Of a stretch of DNA of 64,000 bases, positions 26,305-33,480 are shown one piece after another. How positions within the stretch are numbered: position 1 is the stretch's first letter; each line of letters starts with the position of its first letter. Position numbers and translations under genes: made by a program. The notes below the pieces were generated by a model. The model worked only from the letters and a program-made list of their open reading frames with translations, did not search any database and had not been told where the DNA came from. Source of the DNA: Acidovorax sp. GTDB lineage: Bacteria; Pseudomonadota; Gammaproteobacteria; Burkholderiales; Burkholderiaceae_C. The DNA is taken from NCBI RefSeq assembly GCF_027492855.1, contig NZ_JAPUDY010000047.1, forward strand, positions 1 through 64,000, in the 5' to 3' direction.

Positions 26305-26444
26305 AGGGGTCTCCGAAGGGTGGGAAGGAAAAAAGCACTATAGCCAAAGCCCCGCGCGCCAAGCGCCAGCCCCGCCTTTGGCTCGCCCAAAGGCTCGCGC
26401 TTTTACACTGCGCACATCCCACACGCCCTGCCCGAAGGAGCCCC

Positions 26445-27491
26445 ATGCGCATTCTCTTGAGCGCCCTCTTCGCCTTGCTGGCCTGCGCCGTTCAGGCCCA
26501 AACCGCCCCACCCGCCCCACCTGCGAACATGGCGTGGCGCGAAGCATCCACCCCCGCAGAACAAGCGCTGGATGCCAAGGCCTTTCAGGGGCTGGACGCC
26601 GCGCTGGCCACGCAGCTCACCGATGTGCAAAGCGCCGTGGTGGTGCTGCGCGGCCGTGTGGTGTACCAGTTCTACCGCGATGGCGAGCCCGGCGCGCTGC
26701 GCGACACGCAGTCCGTGGCCAAAAGCGCCCTGTCGGCCCTGGTGGGCGCGGCCATCGCGCAGGGCCACATTGCCAGCGTGGACCAGCGCGTGGTGGAGCT
26801 GGTGCCCGAGTGGGCGCCGCTCAACAGCGACCCACGCGCTGCCACCATCACGCTGCGCCATCTGCTGACGCTGACGGCGGGCTTCTCGCTCGACAACACT
26901 CCACGCACCCGCGCGGGCACTGCAGCCGCATTGCCCGCCCCCAAGGCCTGGGCGCGGCCGCTGGCCAGCGAACCCGGCCAGACCTTTGCCTATGACAACT
27001 CAGTGATGCCCCTGCTGGCCACCGTGCTCGAAAAAGCCACCGGCATGCCCCTGGCCGACTTTGCGCGCCAGCAACTGATGGGGCCGATGGCGATGGCCGA
27101 GCCCTCGTACCAACGCGGCCTGCACCTGCGCACGTTGGACATGGCCAAGCTCGGCCAGCTCTACCTGCAGCACGGCCATTGGGAGGGCAAGCCACTGGTG
27201 CCCGAGGCTTTTGCGGATGCCTCGGTGCGGGCGCACAACGCGGGGGGCCGCCCGGTGGGGCTGCCCTACGGCTACCTGTGGTGGGTGGTGCCCGGCAAGG
27301 CGGCACAGCCCACCTTCATGGCAAGCGGGTTTGGCGGGCAGCTCATCTGGGTGTATCCGCCGCTGGATCTGGTGGTGGCGACCACGTCCACCGTGTCGCC
27401 CGAGAGCAGCCAGCGCGGCCACGCACAGCAACTGGTCCGCAAGCATGTCTTTGCAGCCGCTCAGCGCAGAGCGAAATCTGACGCCAAGTAG
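26445..27491 (+). CDS. Serine hydrolase, beta-lactamase class C fold
   Basis: A 348-residue exported enzyme. The signal peptide MRILLSALFALLACAVQAQT is followed by a penicillin-binding-protein-like domain. The catalytic SxxK is Ser90-Val-Ala-Lys93, and the second motif YxN is Tyr183-Asp-Asn185. Likely functions are esterase, amidase or D-aminopeptidase; true beta-lactamase activity cannot be claimed. The third motif is not a clear KTG (SGFGGQLIWVYP aligns there), common in the esterase-like subgroup. A REP pair follows the gene. Confidence 0.85.
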   Translation: MRILLSALFALLACAVQAQTAPPAPPANMAWREASTPAEQALDAKAFQGLDAALATQLTDVQSAVVVLRGRVVYQFYRDGEPGALRDTQSVAKSALSALVGAAIAQGHIASVDQRVVELVPEWAPLNSDPRAATITLRHLLTLTAGFSLDNTPRTRAGTAAALPAPKAWARPLASEPGQTFAYDNSVMPLLATVLEKATGMPLADFARQQLMGPMAMAEPSYQRGLHLRTLDMAKLGQLYLQHGHWEGKPLVPEAFADASVRAHNAGGRPVGLPYGYLWWVVPGKAAQPTFMASGFGGQLIWVYPPLDLVVATTSTVSPESSQRGHAQQLVRKHVFAAAQRRAKSDAK

Positions 27492-27534
27492 CCTGATTAG
27501 AGCGACGTCAGACTTCACTCCCACACCCACGCAC

Positions 27535-27608
27535 CCGTTCGGGCTGAGCCTGTCGAAGCCGGGGCTTGCCGCGTGCGTGCAAGGCTTCGACAGGCTCAGC
27601 CCGAACGG
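27535..27608. repeat. REP inverted repeat with perfect 26-base arms
   Basis: Left arm 27535-27560 begins CCGTTCGGGCTGAGCC; right arm 27583-27608 ends CTCAGCCCGAACGG. The arms are exact reverse complements across a 22-base GC-rich centre. It could form a strong hairpin after the serine hydrolase gene. Confidence 0.9.
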
Positions 27609-27641
27609 ATGGAGGAGAGCCTGAGGCATGCACGCAGTCAG

Positions 27642-27702
27642 ATCAAATGGGCACTTAGCGCTTATTCATCAAGCGTCAATAGCTACTATTTTCATAGCAT
27701 TT
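27642..27702. repeat. Dispersed palindromic repeat, copy 4
   Basis: ACTTAGCGCTTATTCATCAA then GCGTCAATAGCTACTATTTT, immediately upstream of the stop of the DUF1439 gene. Confidence 0.8.
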
Positions 27703-27715
27703 CATTTCCCCACGA

Positions 27716-28306
27716 TCACAACGGCTTGCGCTCAAACGCCACCGACAACCCCTGCGGCATGACCGTGATGGCCCCTGGCTGCAGGCCCAGGCCGTCGAAC
27801 AGGGCCGTGTCTTGCGGGCGCAGCGTGTGCAGCACCACCTCGCGCAGCGACTGTTCGGCCAGCAGGGGGGCGTAGGTGTTGAGCAGCTCGGTCACGGCGG
27901 GCCGCAGGGTGGGGAAGTCGAGCCGCCCCAGTTGGAGCTGGTGGGCCCGCAGCGTGCGGTCGCTGGCCTCGTAGCGCAGCGCAAACTCCACGTCGAACGC
28001 GCCCGTGTGGCTGCGCCGCAGCGCGGGGCCTGCGGCCTCTACCACCATGGCCGCGCCCAGGCGGTTCACATCGGGCAGCAGCCGCAGGCGCGGCACCTGC
28101 ACCATGAGGTTGAGCAGCCCCTGCACCGGCACGCTGCGCGGAAACTTCTGCGCCACCATGTCCTGCAGTTGCGACAGCGGCACGGTGTAGCTGGGCGAGA
28201 GGGCTGCCTGCGCACTGCTGCGTCCCGCCAACAGCCAGGTTGCGCCACCCAGGGCCAGGCAGCGGGCGGCGGTGGTCACAAGAAAACGTCGGCGGCGGTG
28301 CGGCAT
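27716..28306 (-). CDS. DUF1439 (YceB-like) exported protein
   Basis: A 196-residue protein starting MPHRRRRFLVTTAARCLALGGATWLLAG. The RRRRF cluster before a hydrophobic stretch suggests an export signal, possibly Tat, and a Cys at 16 lies before the hydrophobic core so it is not a standard lipobox. The body matches DUF1439/YceB: YTVPLSQLQDMVAQKFPRSVPV, LLPDVNRLGAAMVV and LRPQDTALFDGLGLQPGAI. The family is periplasmic or lipoprotein with unknown role. The ATG follows AGGAG. The frame to 28351 is rejected. Confidence 0.82.
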   Translation of the reverse strand: MPHRRRRFLVTTAARCLALGGATWLLAGRSSAQAALSPSYTVPLSQLQDMVAQKFPRSVPVQGLLNLMVQVPRLRLLPDVNRLGAAMVVEAAGPALRRSHTGAFDVEFALRYEASDRTLRAHQLQLGRLDFPTLRPAVTELLNTYAPLLAEQSLREVVLHTLRPQDTALFDGLGLQPGAITVMPQGLSVAFERKPL

Positions 28307-28380
28307 GGAAAGGGTCTCCTGGTAGGGGAGGTATGACACGGGTGGCGCCAAAAGGTGCCGCAGAGGGCTCTACCCCTGCA

Positions 28381-28462
28381 TCACACAATATCCCATTTAT
28401 CTATTCACAAATTCATAAACTTCATTGAATTCATTGGTATTTTGTGTGAATTTATCTATTCA
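28381..28462. promoter_or_regulatory. AT-rich repeat-bearing control region of the HipA-family gene
   Basis: A very AT-rich stretch in otherwise GC-rich DNA. An inverted pair TCACACAA (28381-28388) and TTGTGTGA (28442-28449) brackets it. A 12-base direct repeat TTTATCTATTCA occurs at 28396-28407 and 28451-28462. It lies directly upstream of the ATG at 28474 and probably holds promoter and autoregulatory sites for the HTH domain of the encoded protein. Confidence 0.6.
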
Positions 28463-28473
28463 TATAATCATTC

Positions 28474-29814
28474 ATGGCCCATCCCAACGATCTCACCTCC
28501 AAAGCCCTGCAGGCCCTGCGCCGCCAGGGGGGCGTGCTGACCAGCGCCGAGCTGCAAGAACTGCTGGGCGTGAGCCAGCCCACGGTGTCGCGCGCGCTGG
28601 CGCCGCTGATCCAGGCGGGCCAGGTGCAGAAGGTGGGCGCGGCGCGATCGCAGCGTTATGTGCTGCCCCGTGCCGTGCCGGGTGTGGGCAGCGAGGTGCT
28701 GGTGATGCGCATCGACGCCGAGGGCCGCCCGTCGCCCTTTGCGCGCATGGTGCCGCTTGCGGGCGGCGCCTTCTGGGTGGACGAGGTCGATGGCGTGAGC
28801 GCACGCCACGACGGCCTGCCCTGGTTTCTGGACGACATGCGGCCCCAGGGCTTTATGGGCCGCACCTTTGCCCATGCCCACCCCGCGCTGCAACTGGGCC
28901 ACGACCCGCTTCACTGGAGCGACGACGACGTGCTGCGCGCCATGGCGCTGTATGGCGACGACCTGCCGGGCAACCTTGTTGTGGGTGAGGCGGCGTTCCA
29001 GCGCTTTCACGCGCTGCCCGCGCGCGCGTCGCGCGTGGCGTCGGCGGCCGACTATCCACAATTGGCCGAGCAGGCGATGTTAGGCACACACCCTGGCTCG
29101 TCGGCGGGGGGGGAGCAGCCCAAGTTCTGCACCATCAGCGCCGGGCGGCATGTCATCGTGAAGTTCTCGCCCGCAGGCAACGCCCCCGCCGACCAGCGCA
29201 TGCGCGATCTGCTGGTGTGCGAGCACCTGGCGCTGCGCACGCTGGCGCAGGCGGGGCTGCCCGCGGCGCCCACACAAATCTTTGAAGGCGCGGGGCGCGT
29301 GTTTCTGGAGTCGGAGCGCTTTGACCGCACGCCGCTGCGTGGCGAAGGCGACGCGGGCCTGGGGGGGCGGATCGGCATGGTGTCGCTGCAGGTCTACAAC
29401 GCCGAATACGTGGGCGAGATCGACAACTGGGCCGCCACCGCCAACCGCATGGCCGCGCGCCACCTGCTCACGCCCGCCGACACCCGCACGCTGCGGCTGC
29501 TGGAGGCCTACGGCCAGCTCATCGCCAACACCGACCGGCACTACGGCAACATCTCGCTGGTGCTCAAGGACGACGACTGGGCGCTGTCACCCACCTACGA
29601 CATGCTGCCCATGCTGTACGCCCCCGTGGGCGGCGAGCTGGTGCCGCGTGACTTTGCCAGCCGCCCCCAGCAGCCCACGGCCGCCACGCTGGGCGAATGG
29701 GCCGAGGCGCAAAACCTGGCGCGGGCGTTCTGGCAGGCCGCCGCAGCGGACGGGCGGGTGTCGGCAGGTTTTCGGGCCATTGCGGCTGAAAATTCAAGCC
29801 ATATTGGCCGCTAG
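28474..29814 (+). CDS. HipA-family kinase with N-terminal HTH (YjjJ/HipH-like toxin)
   Basis: A 446-residue protein. Residues about 8-60 form a winged HTH (SKALQALRRQGGVLTSAELQELLGVSQPTVSRALAPL). The rest is a HipA kinase: SSAGGEQPKF (glycine loop, about 207-216), VIVKFSP with the ATP-binding lysine, the catalytic NTDRHYGNIS and metal SPTYDMLPMLY. E. coli YjjJ (HipH) has the same architecture and acts as a toxin without a separate antitoxin; the same is inferred here. No HipB gene is present. Two G runs lie in the reading frame, G8 at 29106-29113 inside the SSAGGEQPK codons and G7 at 29361-29367. The last codons and stop come from a dispersed repeat. Confidence 0.88.
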   Translation: MAHPNDLTSKALQALRRQGGVLTSAELQELLGVSQPTVSRALAPLIQAGQVQKVGAARSQRYVLPRAVPGVGSEVLVMRIDAEGRPSPFARMVPLAGGAFWVDEVDGVSARHDGLPWFLDDMRPQGFMGRTFAHAHPALQLGHDPLHWSDDDVLRAMALYGDDLPGNLVVGEAAFQRFHALPARASRVASAADYPQLAEQAMLGTHPGSSAGGEQPKFCTISAGRHVIVKFSPAGNAPADQRMRDLLVCEHLALRTLAQAGLPAAPTQIFEGAGRVFLESERFDRTPLRGEGDAGLGGRIGMVSLQVYNAEYVGEIDNWAATANRMAARHLLTPADTRTLRLLEAYGQLIANTDRHYGNISLVLKDDDWALSPTYDMLPMLYAPVGGELVPRDFASRPQQPTAATLGEWAEAQNLARAFWQAAAADGRVSAGFRAIAAENSSHIGR

Positions 29815-29852
29815 CGCTTATCCATCAAGCGCAAGCAGCTATCATTTTTGAT
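29790..29852. repeat. Dispersed palindromic repeat, copy 5
   Basis: GGCCGCTAGCGCTTATCCAT then CAAGCGCAAGCAGCTATCAT. It supplies the stop TAG of the HipA-family gene (29812-29814). Confidence 0.85.
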
Positions 29853-29855
29853 GGT

Positions 29856-30107
29856 TCAGCGCCCCACCACCGACCAGCCTGCTTTCTGATTGGCTTTGTC
29901 GTTTTCATACTCCCACGCCGTACCGCAGCGGTCGCACACATAGCGGGTGATGGTGATCTCGCCGTGGTCGCGGTCTTCCCTGCGGTTGCCGCGCTGCACC
30001 AGCTCGGCGTGGCCGGGGGCCTTGCGCCAGTTGCGCTGGATGCCCTGGCAGGGCTCGCACAGCGCCATGGGTTTGAGTTCGTTCTGGCGTGCAATGTCTT
30101 TGGTCAT
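29856..30107 (-). CDS. Small zinc-ribbon-like protein of unknown function
   Basis: An 83-residue protein. Two Cys pairs, CEPC (about residues 18-21) and CDRC (about 59-62), could bind one zinc. The rest is polar, with GHAELVQRGNRREDRDHGEITITRYVC. The ATG at 30107 is preferred over a start at 30143. I do not know a named family, but similar small CxxC proteins are common as conserved hypotheticals in Comamonadaceae. Dispersed repeats lie on both sides. Confidence 0.65.
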   Translation of the reverse strand: MTKDIARQNELKPMALCEPCQGIQRNWRKAPGHAELVQRGNRREDRDHGEITITRYVCDRCGTAWEYENDKANQKAGWSVVGR

Positions 30108-30221
30108 GGGGCGGGCCTCAAGGGCGGTTCTGGGTCGATGCAAGGGCGGCTACTGTACGCCAGCAAGGCTGGGGCTGCGCGGGCCGTCTGCGGGCGGGTG
30201 GGTGCATGGCCACAGGCAGTT

Positions 30222-30283
30222 CAAGCAAAAACAGGCTCTGGCGCTTTACCATCAAGCGCTACAAGCTATTAATTTAGGAGCAA
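30222..30283. repeat. Dispersed palindromic repeat, copy 6
   Basis: TCTGGCGCTTTACCATCAAG then CGCTACAAGCTATTAATTTA. It contains the stop codon of the GNAT remnant (30274-30276). Confidence 0.85.
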
Positions 30284-30518
30284 CTATCCGCTGCCAGCTG
30301 CTTGGCCATGCGCGCATTGCGCAGCACCACACCACGGCGTTCCACCTGCTGACGCTGCTCCACCACGAAGCCATGGACGGCAAAGAAGGGCTCGGCCCGC
30401 AGGCTCACATCGGCCCACAGCCGCCGGATGCCGTGCTGCGCGGCCTGTGCGTGAACAGGGCGCGCAGCGCGGGTTCGTCGCCGGGGCGAAAGTTGCGAAT
30501 GTGGAGGGGGGTGGTCAC
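30274..30518 (-). pseudogene. GNAT N-acetyltransferase with large internal deletion
   Basis: The start is a GTG at 30518 that overlaps the stop of the DTW gene (GTGA). The first frame reads LHIRNFRPGDEPALRALF, a typical GNAT N-terminus, then stops early. A second frame from about 30450 reads HAQAAQHGIRRLWADVSLRA then EPFFAVHGFVVEQRQQVERRGVVLRNARMAKQL, a typical GNAT C-terminus. About 70-80 central residues, including the acetyl-CoA loop, are missing, and the ends are out of frame. The gene is therefore dead, though its coupling to the upstream gene is kept. Confidence 0.75.
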
Positions 30519-31261
30519 GGTGGGCACAGGTCCCGCAGCCGCTGGTGTGTGGGGCCGTCGGCATCCACCGGCAACTGGTGCTTGGACTGGATGTAGTGGT
30601 CGGTAAACACGTCCAGGTAAGCGTCCAGCACCTGCGCGGCGTGCGCCTCGCCCGCCAGCTCCAGGCACAGGGCCGCCACCTCGGCGGTGCAGAAGTGGTC
30701 TTCGCGCCGCGAGCGGCGCAGACGGTAGCGCGAGACCTGCTCAGGCTGCAGGCTCAGCACGGGCAGGCGGTCGAGATAGGGGCTTTTGCGGAACATCTTG
30801 CGCGCCTCGGGCCAGGTGGCGTCGAGCAGGATGAACAGCGGGCGCTTGCCATCGGGTGCGTCTTCAGGCGCTACCTGCGTCACCACCCGCTCGGGCACCA
30901 CAAATTCGCCGGGGAACACCACATAAGGCTGCCACTGCGGGTCGGCCAGCAGCGCCAGCAGGCCAGGGGCCACCTCGGTGCGCGCCCAGCCAAAGGCGAA
31001 GCTGTCGGCCACCACGTCCGCGATCAGCCAACCGGTGTTGCTGGGCTTGAGAGGCTCGATGTCGGCCATCAACAGGCACATGCCCGCCTGCGTGGGCTGC
31101 AGGGGGCGCAGCGCGCAGATGCAATGGCTGGGCACCAGGCGGCAGCCTGGGCAGCGCTCGCCCTTGGGTCCGCCACGGGCCAAAAAGGGCTTGGCGCTGC
31201 GCGCCAGACGCTCGGTGCGCAGGCGCGAAACGGCATGGGGAGGGAGGGAAGCGCGGGCCAT
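30515..31261 (-). CDS. DTW-domain protein, tRNA-uridine aminocarboxypropyltransferase (TapT-like)
   Basis: A 248-residue DTW-domain enzyme. The zinc site is CPGCRLVPSHCIC near residue 36. The family name motif appears as DATW in FILLDATWPEARKM. DTW enzymes such as TapT/TuaA add the acp group to U47 of tRNA using S-adenosylmethionine. The start at 31261 leaves an intact seven-base gap from the methyltransferase stop; a longer frame to 31297 overlaps it. The gene is probably cotranscribed with the upstream methyltransferase and the GNAT remnant. Confidence 0.82.
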   Translation of the reverse strand: MARASLPPHAVSRLRTERLARSAKPFLARGGPKGERCPGCRLVPSHCICALRPLQPTQAGMCLLMADIEPLKPSNTGWLIADVVADSFAFGWARTEVAPGLLALLADPQWQPYVVFPGEFVVPERVVTQVAPEDAPDGKRPLFILLDATWPEARKMFRKSPYLDRLPVLSLQPEQVSRYRLRRSRREDHFCTAEVAALCLELAGEAHAAQVLDAYLDVFTDHYIQSKHQLPVDADGPTHQRLRDLCPP

Positions 31262-31268
31262 GGGCTCG

Positions 31269-31877
31269 TCACTGCCCACCAGACTGCTCCAGCGCAAACA
31301 GCGGCAAGTCAGCTTTGCGGCTCAGCCACACGCCGCCGCCTAGCTCAATGGCGCCCTGCTGCAGGCCACGCCGGTACAGATCGGCCCGGTGGCGGAACAC
31401 GCGGCCATCGGTCAAATCCTCGTCGATGATGTCGCGCTCATAGTCCTCGCGCGAGACGGCTTCGACATACAGCGCGCCTTTGCAGAGGTGGCCCAGGTTG
31501 TGCAGCGCGGTCTTCAGGTCCGCCGGGCTCAGGTAGGGCAGCACGCCCTGGCAGATCACGAAGTCGAAAGGCTCATCGGCCACATAGTCCACCACCGAGC
31601 CCTGCTGCCACCCGAAGCGCTCGCACAGGTAGGGGCTGAACTCCACACCCTGGTAGCTGGCCTGCGGAAAGTGCCGCGCCACGATGTCCTTCCACACCCC
31701 GATGCCGCAGCCCACGTCCAGCACACGCAACACCGGCACACGCAGGTACTTGAGGTAGCTGCACACAAAGGTGCCCAGACGCTCCATGTGCTCCGGGTCC
31801 ATCACGCTGGTTTTCTTGTCGAAGTAAAACCGCTGGTAGTAGGCCTCGTCGAAGATGGTGGCGGTGGCGGATTTCAA
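31269..31877 (-). CDS. Class I SAM-dependent methyltransferase
   Basis: A 202-residue methyltransferase. Motif I is VLDVGCGIGVWKD near residue 48, and the acidic post-I region is YQGVEFSPYLCERFG. The N-terminus ATIFDEAYYQRFYFD is a conserved opening in this group. There is no ATG. A TTG at 31877 preceded by AAGGA is preferred; a GTG at 31940 would add 21 unlike residues. The substrate is unknown. It is upstream of the DTW gene, seven bases apart from that gene's start. Confidence 0.72.
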   Translation of the reverse strand: MKSATATIFDEAYYQRFYFDKKTSVMDPEHMERLGTFVCSYLKYLRVPVLRVLDVGCGIGVWKDIVARHFPQASYQGVEFSPYLCERFGWQQGSVVDYVADEPFDFVICQGVLPYLSPADLKTALHNLGHLCKGALYVEAVSREDYERDIIDEDLTDGRVFRHRADLYRRGLQQGAIELGGGVWLSRKADLPLFALEQSGGQ

Positions 31878-32025
31878 TGGGCGGTCCTTGTGGTCTCGGG
31901 GGTGGCGGGCAGCATTGCGAAGTTGCGGAGTATCTCCCACCTACACAAGCGCCCCACCCGCAGCGCACCTTGTGCTACCGCCCAAAGCCTGGCGCCGGGC
32001 GCACCCAGGCCGGGCCTGGCATGCG

Positions 32026-32406
32026 CTACTTCGCCGGGCGATGCAGCGCGCAGAGCTTGTTGCCGTCTGGATCGCGCAGATACGCCAGATACAGCGCGCC
32101 ACCTGGGTTTTCGCGCCAACCCGGTGGGTCTTCACACGTGGTGCCGCCGTGGGCCAAACCGGTTGCATGGAACACATCCGCCTGCTCGGGCGACTGCATG
32201 GCGAAACCGATGGTGCCGCCATTGGCAAAGGTGGCGGCCTCGCCATTGATCGGCGTGGTGATGCCAAAAGTGCCTTGCGGGCTACGATAAAAATACCGGT
32301 TGCGGTTGGCCACCCCAGGGCCAATGCCCAGCGTGCCCAGCAGCGCGTCGTAAAACGCCTTGGACGCCTCCAGGTCGTTCACGCCGACCATCACATGACT
32401 GAACAT
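32026..32406 (-). CDS. VOC family protein (glyoxalase/dioxygenase fold)
   Basis: A 126-residue single-domain vicinal-oxygen-chelate protein. MFSHVMVGVNDLEASKAFYDALLGTLGI opens the domain with a metal His at residue 4, and LAYLRDPDGNKLCALHRP closes it with the usual DPDGN turn. The subgroup is lactoylglutathione lyase-like proteins of unknown substrate. It is monocistronic. Confidence 0.88.
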   Translation of the reverse strand: MFSHVMVGVNDLEASKAFYDALLGTLGIGPGVANRNRYFYRSPQGTFGITTPINGEAATFANGGTIGFAMQSPEQADVFHATGLAHGGTTCEDPPGWRENPGGALYLAYLRDPDGNKLCALHRPAK

Positions 32407-32533
32407 ATTTTCTTGTCTCCGTTGGAGCCCCTGGCGGGGCGGGCTATCGACGGGAGGATGTTACTTGCAGGTAAATACCCCGCGCCACACGCGCAGCATT
32501 GCCATGTGCCGCCCATCGCGGCGGGGTGACAGG

Positions 32534-32600
32534 ATTTGAATAAAAATAAGGCCTGGCGCTTATCCAGCAAGCGCAACAAGCTATTAAATACATAGCAAAT
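32534..32600. repeat. Dispersed palindromic repeat, copy 7
   Basis: GCCTGGCGCTTATCCAGCAA then GCGCAACAAGCTATTAAATA, in the divergent region between the VOC gene and the flavin reductase gene. Confidence 0.8.
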
Positions 32601-32667
32601 AACTCATCACTGCTGCAGCTATCGACCGATCGACGCCCTGCCCCACAGTCAATGCAACCAACGCCCC

Positions 32668-33246
32668 ATGCCGACCATCCCACACATCACCCCCGTCCCC
32701 CTCGACAAAGCCTACCGCCTGCTCAACCACGGGCCCACCGTGCTGGTGTCTGCTGCGCACGCAGGCCAGCACAACGTGATGGCCGCCGCCTGGGCCTGCT
32801 CGCTGGACTTTTCCCCGCCCAAAGTGACCGTGGTGCTGGACAAAGCCACCCGCACCCGCGAGCTGGTGGAAGCCAGCGGATTCTTTGCGCTGCAGCTACC
32901 CACCGTGCCCATGGCCGCGATGACCGTGGCCCTGGGCACCGACAGCGCCAAAGCCCTGCCCGACAAACTGCAACGCCACGGCGTGGCGCTGTTTGAAGCC
33001 CCCACCCACCCCCACGCCCCGTTGGTGCAAGGCTGCGCCGCCTGGCTGGTGTGCCGCGTCATCCCCGAGCCCCACAACCAGCAGGCCTACGACCTCTTCA
33101 TCGGCGAGGTGATGGCCGCCTGGGCCGACGACCGCGTGTTCCGCCACGGTCACTGGGAGTTCGACACCGCACCCGATGCACTGCGCACGCTGCACTACGT
33201 GGCGGGCGGGCAGTTTTATGCGACGGGAGCATCGGTGCGGGTGTGA
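32668..33246 (+). CDS. Flavin reductase-like FMN-binding protein
   Basis: A 192-residue protein of the flavin-reductase-like split barrel family (DIM6/NTAB): RLLNHGPTVLVSAAHAGQHNVMAAAWACSLDFSPPKVTVVLDKATRTRELVEASGFF. The family binds FMN and includes flavin:NAD(P)H reductases and flavoprotein oxygenase partners. No partner oxygenase is adjacent. Its role is open. Confidence 0.85.
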   Translation: MPTIPHITPVPLDKAYRLLNHGPTVLVSAAHAGQHNVMAAAWACSLDFSPPKVTVVLDKATRTRELVEASGFFALQLPTVPMAAMTVALGTDSAKALPDKLQRHGVALFEAPTHPHAPLVQGCAAWLVCRVIPEPHNQQAYDLFIGEVMAAWADDRVFRHGHWEFDTAPDALRTLHYVAGGQFYATGASVRV

Positions 33247-33314
33247 GCCGTATGGCGGTAGATGCAGCTCAGGTTTTGAGCCACATCCGCAGACCCAGCC
33301 CCAAGGGACTCTTT

Positions 33315-33387
33315 CAAGAAATTGATAGAAAAACCTGCTCAGCGCCCTTTCGGCAGGCGTTAGCAGCTATCAATTTGAAAGCATTTT
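33315..33387. repeat. Dispersed palindromic repeat, copy 8 (diverged)
   Basis: AGCGCCCTTTCGGCAGGCGT then TAGCAGCTATCAATTTGAAA, with an ATTGATAGAAA flank. The stem is less perfect than in other copies. It lies between the flavin reductase gene and the Fic operators. Confidence 0.65.
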
Positions 33388-33417
33388 GACCAACAACTCT
33401 CCCCCGGCGACACAGTC

Positions 33418-33446
33418 TGCGGTGAATACACACCACAATCACCGCA
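33418..33446. promoter_or_regulatory. Fic operator 1: TGCGGTGAAT-N9-AATCACCGCA
   Basis: A 10-base inverted repeat with a 9-base spacer, one mismatch from perfect. It is the first of two nearly identical sites arranged in tandem with a 34-base period upstream of the fic gene. Its symmetry suggests a dimeric repressor. Confidence 0.7.
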
Positions 33447-33451
33447 CAATT

Positions 33452-33480
33452 TGCGGTGATTAACCGCCATAATCACCGCA
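33452..33480. promoter_or_regulatory. Fic operator 2: TGCGGTGATT-N9-AATCACCGCA, ending on the start codon
   Basis: A perfect 10-base inverted repeat with the same 9-base spacer as the first. The last base is the A of the fic ATG, so bound protein would cover the ribosome-binding and start region. No Shine-Dalgarno sequence is visible, which suggests a leaderless or weakly translated message. Confidence 0.75.

Noticed and set aside
26445..27491. Calling the serine hydrolase an AmpC beta-lactamase
   Set aside because: SxxK and YxN motifs are present but the KTG motif is not clear, which fits esterase or peptidase relatives as well.
33418..33480. Possible short CRISPR array
   Set aside because: The repeats are alternating inverted half-sites with fixed 9- and 5-base gaps, not direct repeats with unique spacers.
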